Under the pieces are notes generated by a model. That model had not been told where the DNA came from. It made no database searches and worked only from the letters and a program-made list of their open reading frames with translations. The position numbers and the translations under genes were made by a program. From Chromera velia (Eukaryota > Sar > Chromeraceae), in contig JAHBMJ010004696.1 of assembly GCA_018398765.1 (NCBI GenBank), positions 58,456-70,613 on the forward strand: DNA of 12,158 nt, written 5' to 3'. Positions 6,537-12,158 of the stretch are shown in pieces. Position 1 is the first letter of the stretch, and the number at the start of each line of letters is the position of its first letter.

Positions 6537-9500
6537 ATGTCGACTCCAACAGCAAAGCCGTCACAGAGGTGCGCCGTCGATATATAGATGCATGAATGGA
6601 GGTATCTCTCGTTCAGCTGGGTGTTGCACGGTATACATATAAGTCGTACGTATCAATGCTGTCTTACCTTATCTTTTCTTCTCTTCGCTTCTCTCGGTGT
6701 GTGCAGGAACATAGAGGCAGAGTTTCGCCTCAGAGCTTTCGCAGAGCAGGTGAGCTGTGGTCGAGATATTTGAAAAAGGGCATTTATCATATATTCACAT
6801 TCCGTTGAACGACTGACCTTGACGGGAAAAGGCGACCTCGCATTCCTTCCGGTCTCCCCGTCGTCATACCGTGGCCCTCCTCAATGATGTTGATACTCGT
6901 TCTGCTATTGATGCTCTTCCTACGCATATTGTATCCCCCATCCTCTTTCAAGAGGCCACTCTGGTTGTCTGTATCAGTTACCTCTGCTCCTCTCCTGCGT
7001 TTAGCCCCACCCCGCTATAAAGTATATATTCTCCCCTCCCTTCGTCCCTTTCTTGTGCCCCCTGCAGCGCCGCCTTCTGGCACGTCCTCTCCGCTACATC
7101 GCGTTGGTGCTTGTGATCACCTCCTTGGCCTTCGTGGTGACTGTCGGCTGGGGGGTGACCAACGTGATCCTGATTCTGCTCTATGTGGGCTCCCTCTGGT
7201 TGTCGATGAGCGAGCTGCTGGGGGGACGTGCAGGACACTCTGAGGACACACAGAGCCTCAGGACAATGGAGCACGGGTCCTGTGCGGCAATGATGGTGGC
7301 TGTCGGGATCGGATACCCTGCCTGGCTGACGCTCCTCCACCTGAACCCTATGGAGATCGCACACAACTTCGGAACCTGCGGTGAGCAACCAGAGTCGCGC
7401 ACGCAGCTAGACGGATCTTCGCACACTGCTGGAGTGACTACGTAGAGAGTCTTGCGACCCTTGGAGTTCGTATAGACACTTTTTTTTCCTTTTCTGAGAG
7501 AGATGCAACGTAAAAGTTTGAATTCGCATGACCCATGCAGAACCAATCGATGCCACGCAAAGAAGAAATGAAAGAGAGAAAAACGGAGAACTATTGTGCC
7601 ATGCTGGTCTTTGTTTTGTTATGAACATTTTGTGCGGATCTCAAACTCTGAATAGCCCCTCTCCCAGTGGCAACAATGTTTGCATGTACAGAAGAGACGC
7701 CAGGTTGAACGTTTGGCTGTCTCGATATCTTTGCGACAGCTGTTCCGTGCTGCATGTCCACTTTTCTTCTTCTTTCTTTTCGTCTTCGTCTTTGTCTTCC
7801 GGTATATTTCGTCGGTTTCCTGCATTCTCTGCCCGCAGTCTTCTGGAGCAAGGCTTTTCTGATCACTCTTCAGTACGGAGACGTCTGCTTCTGGATTCTC
7901 CAAGTGACAGATTCGACCCTGTACGTTCTGGTGGGGCACGTCATCCTGCGAGGGAACGTCGGGTTTTTCCCTTTCGTGGCCGGTGCAGTGAACCACTGCC
8001 TCGTCGCGTGGGGACTCCGACGGTTGTGGTCACACACGATGATCAAGTTGGTAGAGGAAATGGAGAAGAGGCAGACGGCCGAGAACAACCTGAAAAGATT
8101 TATGGCCTATACGATGCATGAGATGAGGAACCCGTTGTCAGGTGCCACACTTCTCACAGCAGAATTCATAGAGACCCTCAAGACAATCATTGATGAATGT
8201 ACCAATGCCCCAGATCCAAAATGTGTCTACAGTCTGAGTCTACCAATAACTCAGAAGAGTGAGCAGAGAGAGGGGTTGGTGTTTGACCTCACAAATCTCT
8301 CTGAGCTGGTAAGAATGATGGCGAGACAGCTGACCAAAATGAAAGGGGTGTGCGATGATGTTTTGAATTTGGAAAGACTGGAGTCAGGAAGGTTTCCGTT
8401 TATTTTCAAACCCGAGAACGTCCGTGTGTGGTTTCTGCATCTTGCCGGTGAAAGTGGTCGCATGTTTGATGGACCGAGAGCGCACCCTCTTTTCGTCTTC
8501 TCTCCCGCTGGACGCCGGAGTGTCAAGAAACGTCCAAGCGTTGGTGAGATTGAGCTGGGGCAGAGAGCGGGGACTGTGTTTTTTACCTCTTCATGGGACG
8601 ATCCATCTGACAAGGAAGCACAAAAAGTGCTGTCAAAGTATTCGATTGGTACTGCAGACTTCCTACGACTCGAGCAGGTCGTTGTGAATCTGTTGAGCAA
8701 CGCCCGGAAATTTACACCAGAGGGCGGAAGTGTGCATTTGAGGGGGCAGCTCTCGATAGCAACTTTGGAGGAGTTGAAGAGAGCAAAACGAGAAAAGAAG
8801 AAAGAGAAAGAGAAAGAGAAAGAGAAAGAGGGACAACGGACTGAGGAAAAAGAGAGAGGGCCAGAGGGAGAAGAAGAAATGTGGGGGGTGTTGCAGGTAT
8901 CTGTGAAGGACTCAGGGTCGGGTTTGCGCGCGTCAGATATTCCGTCTCTCTTCCGTCCGTACTCTCAGGTGAGGGCAGGGGAGTTGCAGAACGGTGGGGG
9001 TACAGGATTGGGATTGTGTGTATGCAGAAGTTTCGTTGAGGCCCATCAGGGGGGGAGGATTTGGGTCCAGAGTGAAGGTTTGGGACGGGGGAGTGAGTTC
9101 TTTTTTGAAATTCTTCTGCCTCTTCAGAGAAATTCTGAGGGGACAACAGTGGATCAGAGAGAGAGCAAGAAAGAAGAACAAGGAGAAGATGAGACAGAAA
9201 GAACGGAAGAAGCAAAGGAAGAAGATGATAAAGGTACAGAAGGGGAAACAGAGAAGAAAGAAGAGGACACACAGACGAAGGAATCCGCCCCCCTGTTTTT
9301 CCCTCAGGGTGTCCTGGACAACAAAAGTCCTCCAAGAGGAGAGCAGGGGGGGCAGGATGGAAAGGGGGGAGATCGGAATGGTCAAAAGACTCTGGACGAG
9401 AGGGAGAATCGTGGGGGGAGCACTCAAGCAGACATCAAACCCATGGAAGACAGCACTCTTGAGGTTCGAGAAAAATCCCCTTGTTTTCCGGAGAGCGTCG

Positions 9501-10015
9501 ATGTGCTTTTGGTAGACGACGATCGTTTCTGTCTCCTTGCATCGTCAGTCGTTTTGCGTCGTATGGGGTATTCCACACTCTCCGCAGAGAGCGGAGAGGA
9601 GGCCATCAAGCTTGTGTGCGGTGTCTGTGACGAAAATGGTCAACGGGCCCCGCCCTTGCACCGCTTCAGTCTCATCCTCCTCGACAACAATATGCCGGGT
9701 CTGACGGGGCCAGAGACCGCCGTGAAGATTCGTGAACACTTTAGGTTGTTGGAAGGGGGGGATGAGACAGAGGCAGTCGAAAATAAGGAGCAAACTTTAA
9801 GAGAAAAGGGGGGGGCAGAACAGGAGAAGGAGAAGGCGAATGAACGTCTGGGATTGAATGGAAGAGAGTCAGGGTCTCACTGTCTTCCCCTGATGGTTGG
9901 GTGCACCGGTGAGACCTCTGAGGCCACAAGAGAAGCGTTCATGGCCTCAGGGGCGGTGCGGGTTCTCCACAAGCCCGTAAGAAGAGAGGATTTGGAAGAT
10001 CTCCTCACAAAATAG
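6537..10015 (+). CDS. Membrane-bound hybrid histidine kinase with C-terminal receiver domain (4 exons)
   Basis: The exons are 6537-6568, 6707-6749, 7068-7380 and 7839-10015, giving 854 residues; introns of 138, 318 and 458 bp are GT-AG with matching phases 2, 0 and 1. The ATG (ACCATGT) is the first in frame after a stop at 6468-6470. Residues 34-190 contain about five or six hydrophobic helices, so the sensor part is membrane-embedded with no large extracellular domain. HisKA follows with the phosphorylated His223 in HEMRNPL. HATPase has an N box (Asn413, Asn417), G1 DSGSG (487-491), F box (LFRPYSQ) and G2 GGGTGLGL (515-522). The receiver has Asp689-691, phospho-acceptor Asp745, Thr819 and Lys841. 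The kinase should autophosphorylate on His223 and pass phosphate to Asp745. Odd features are Lys/Glu-rich insertions at 439-478 and 765-811 and a 124-residue charged linker at 559-682. The signal sensed is unknown. No Hpt domain is encoded, so a separate phosphotransfer partner is expected. Confidence 0.93.
8801..8830 (+). repeat. In-frame hexanucleotide repeat (AAAGAG)5 in the kinase gene
   Basis: Five perfect AAAGAG units encode a Lys-Glu repeat (residues 451-460) inside an insertion of the ATP-binding domain, between the N box and G1. Because the unit is six bases, length changes would keep the reading frame. Confidence 0.95.
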
Positions 10016-10861
10016 AGTTTATATATCAAAAAATGAACTGAATTAAACTAAAAAATCTGAACGCTCAAATTGTGAGTCATACAGTATTTCAAAGTTATGA
10101 ATTTCCGCAAAAATATATGGAAATAAACTTAGAAAATCTAGCATAAAATTTTAAAAGATCAATCAAATACTAGATCAAACAATGTATATAGATCAAATAA
10201 ATCAAATACGTACATTTATTGATCAAGTAGTTTTTTTAAAAAATAATTATTTCAGTAATTATTTAAGAAACACCACTTCTTTTTCGATCATGCAACACCT
10301 CATGCAACACTTTTGAAAGACTAGCTGAAAGAACAATTGTTTAAAAAAAAAAAGTTGTTGGTCTTCTCAACGAGTCAATGAGAACGACCATATATAATAA
10401 AAAAAAATCTATTATAAAAAAAATTAAAATAAAAATTTATTTCAAGTTTTTTAATGTAATGCAGAGCCTGGTTGCTACTTAGGAAGTTAGTACTGTAAAA
10501 CATTCTACAGTAATTTCTACTATGAAATTAAGTAACTTAAAACTACTAGAGTAGCTATAGATACATAATTTCTACAGCAGAACTGCTCAACCTAGATTCT
10601 ACTAAAGTTTCTACCCCTATAGTTCTACCCTACCTTCTATCAGTACTTCTAGCAATGCTTTACTAATTCAAAGTTTGCTTTTACTAGCCTTTTAGTCTAG
10701 ATATTAGTTTAAGTATCATCGACTGTAAATAATGTGCCAGTAGTAGCCAGTAGCATTTCAATGGTCAACCGCTATAGTCCCGCGCTACAACGCTTGACTT
10801 GAACAGAACGGTCCTAAACAGTCCGAGGCACATGCAATTTCTGCTTAATTCCCAGCTTGAT
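10016..10861. other. AT-rich region between convergent genes
   Basis: It separates the ends of the plus-strand kinase gene and the minus-strand right-hand gene and holds no reading frame of note. AGATCAAA-like words recur at 10155-10230, and TTCTAC words recur about seven times at 10500-10640. Small hairpins are possible: TACTGTA/TACAGTA near 10490-10512, and 10359-10369 with 10379-10390. AATAAA at 10122-10127 could be a polyadenylation signal for the kinase, but such words are expected by chance in DNA this AT-rich. Confidence 0.5.
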
Positions 10862-11819
10862 TCATTTTTCATTCGACTCAGCAACGGCAGTCGAAGGAGG
10901 CCCCTGCTCTCCCGTGTACACGTTGGCCCTCTCTATCCTGCCAACAAGGTGATCTCCTGCCAGCACCACCTTGTATCTGCATTGCAAAGGCGACATCTCA
11001 CATCATCATGAAATGGAGTCGCAAGATTTTGACAAGTAACATATTAATACATGGGGTCGGACGGACAACGTTTCTGTGGGCATGCGACTTCTCTTTTTGA
11101 CTCTCCGTGCATGCGCAGACTACTTCACCCGCTGACTTTGCTGCTTCTTTCATCGACCGCGACTTCCTCTTTCCAACTGAGCATGCAGGGATTCATTCAA
11201 TTCTCTTCTCTCTCTACGCACTCACTTCGGGTTCTCTCTGTCGACCAGAGCCTCTAGGGGCACGTCGTAGTTGCAGCAGCAGAAGTACGCACACGAGTAC
11301 CTGCACGCGTACAGCCGGATACAAGGAGATAGACAGACAGACTATATGTTTCTTCTTCTCCCTTCTTTTCTTCATGAACACAACAGACAAAAAGAAAGAA
11401 AGAACAAAGACAAAAGAACAGCACCAACAATCAAACAGCGTGGGCAGGGGGCCCGAAAGGTGAGAGTTAAGCGCCCCTTGCCTCTCCACCTCCCGACAGA
11501 CTTTCACGTGATCACTGGTTTCACACGCTACTCCTCTGCTGCTTCCACTCAAGACAAGAAAGAGAAGAAAAGAAAACAAGGCAAGAAAAACCAACAAAAA
11601 TTAAAAATGACAACAAAACGAAAAAAGAAAACTGCACGTGGGGACCGGCACCGTCATGTTCTTTAGACAGAGGTGGGGGGGTGGGGGGGCGTCCCTGCGG
11701 AGGGGGATTTCTTCTGATGTTGTGTCTTCGTATCTTGCGGGAGGACTCTTTCGGCGGTAACGAAACTCTCCAAAGTCCCATACCAAAGGAGCGACGGTGC
11801 TCAGTTGCTTGAACCTTCT
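10862..11819 (-). CDS. Unknown Cys-rich protein, C-terminal part, four short exons; 5' end unresolved
   Basis: Four short minus-strand segments join in compatible phase 2 at every junction: 11819-11638, 11538-11425, 11300-11226 and 10976-10862 (stop 10864-10862), giving about 161 residues. Introns are 99, 124 and 249 bp. The first is almost pure pyrimidine, and the last has a consensus donor (GAA|GTGAGT). Acceptors are GAAGCAG, GCGTGCAG and AATGCAG. The donors at 11637 (GTGCAG) and 11424 (GTGCTG) are weaker. The protein has an aromatic and basic N-terminal part (PLVWDFGEFRYRRK), a Pro run, then a Cys-rich stretch (LFDCW, then YSCAYFCCCNYDV) and a polar tail ending in AESNEK. I recognise no family. 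The Cys cluster could bind metal, form disulphides or carry lipid. The model rests on phase agreement and protein-like composition, not on homology. The upstream connection is open. Confidence 0.55.
11337..11383 (+). repeat. Short dispersed repeat, copy 2 (copy 1 at 1794-1840)
   Basis: It matches 1794-1840 in the same orientation with about seven mismatches over 47 bases. It lies within the proposed 11424-11301 intron of the right-hand minus-strand gene. Confidence 0.4.
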
Positions 11820-11839
11820 CTAAAACCTCTTCTCTCTCC

Positions 11840-12158
11840 TCAGGACTCCTGCTCTGACGGTGAGTCATACGTGGACCCATTGTTTGCGCGCTCGCTGTGG
11901 GGTGAAAGGGAAGGGGCGGATCCAGGTGTGATGGGGGATGGGAGCTCCCCCTCCATCCCTTCTTGGGAGTGTGGGTCTTGATGTTGTTGGTCTGTAGAGA
12001 CCGGGATGGGGGCGGGAGCTGGAACGGGTTCGGCAAGGGCGGCTGCACTGGAACTGGAACTGTTCTCATCTATTCTGTGCAATCTTCTTGACTTTCCTGG
12101 TGACGATCTTCTCCAAGGGGGTTGTTGCGGGGGGGCGGGCGGGAGGGGGGGAGGAGGA
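11840..12158 (-). CDS. Partial low-complexity reading frame at the right edge
   Basis: A minus-strand frame is open from the window edge to a stop at 11842-11840, giving about 106 codons. It begins Pro-rich, then has a basic patch (WRRSSPGKSRR), a Ser/Ala run and a Pro/Ser/Glu-rich stretch ending in DSPSEQES. The look is that of a disordered region. It may be an upstream exon of the gene at 10862-11819, but the frames differ and no strong splice site bridges them. A parallel frame in the same place (12069-11521) is also open, so frame choice is uncertain. The gene start lies outside the window. Confidence 0.3.
   Translation of the reverse strand, partial: PPPPLPPAPPQQPPWRRSSPGKSRRLHRIDENSSSSSAAALAEPVPAPAPIPVSTDQQHQDPHSQEGMEGELPSPITPGSAPSLSPHSERANNGSTYDSPSEQES

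Noticed and set aside
7012-7030. TATA-like sequence (CTATAAAGTATATA)
   Set aside because: It lies in the kinase intron directly before the pyrimidine tract and acceptor of exon 3, and the exons on both sides join in phase.
7528-8121. Plus-strand 197-codon frame
   Set aside because: It crosses the 458-bp intron and continues out of frame over exon 4 of the kinase.
8712-9427. Long minus-strand frames opposite the kinase
   Set aside because: They are Ser/Leu/Pro-rich mirror images of the purine-rich Lys/Glu coding tracts.
11521-12069. 182-codon minus-strand frame as a single gene
   Set aside because: It runs through an almost pure pyrimidine intron and ends in a hydrophobic run created by that intron. 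The neighbouring frame with matching splice phases gives a better protein.
11665-12158. G-runs as G-quadruplex regulators
   Set aside because: Runs at 11671-11700 and 12118-12158 are long enough to fold, but opposite them lie Pro-rich coding segments that explain the bias.

Overview
This is nuclear DNA from a eukaryote. Genes are split by GT-AG introns of roughly 90-460 bp with pyrimidine-rich 3' ends, coding and intergenic DNA differ strongly in base composition, and there is no operon structure. A long membrane-bound hybrid histidine kinase, split genes and repeated TGCATGCA elements (a known AP2-factor site in apicomplexans) together fit a photosynthetic alveolate such as a chromerid alga. 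That placement is inference; nothing in the window proves the species.

Layout, left to right. Positions 1-382 hold a weak minus-strand hydrophobic ORF. Positions 383-1221 are AT-rich with no visible gene. Positions 1222-1629 carry an isolated 135-codon minus-strand ORF of doubtful status. A CACT microsatellite at 2017-2162 lies just past the stop of a well supported three-exon minus-strand gene (4091 down to 2222). That gene encodes a predicted secreted protein made of two nearly identical Cys-containing modules joined by a Pro/Ser/Thr-rich linker. Next is a two-exon minus-strand gene of unknown function (5604 down to 4574) with a basic, Cys-rich tail. The intergenic region 5605-6536 contains a TGCATGCA cluster and a GC-rich inverted repeat.

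The main gene is on the plus strand, 6537-10015 in four exons. It encodes an 854-residue hybrid histidine kinase with an N-terminal multi-pass membrane region, HisKA, HATPase and a C-terminal receiver domain, with all key phosphotransfer residues present. After an AT-rich gap (10016-10861), a further minus-strand gene can be reconstructed only by joining short exons in compatible phase: 10976-10862, 11300-11226, 11538-11425 and an open segment 11819-11638. It probably continues towards the right edge, where a low-complexity reading frame (12158-11840) may belong to it.

Nothing shows that these genes act together. The secreted-protein gene and the unknown gene are tandem on the minus strand. 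The kinase diverges from the unknown gene and converges with the right-hand gene.
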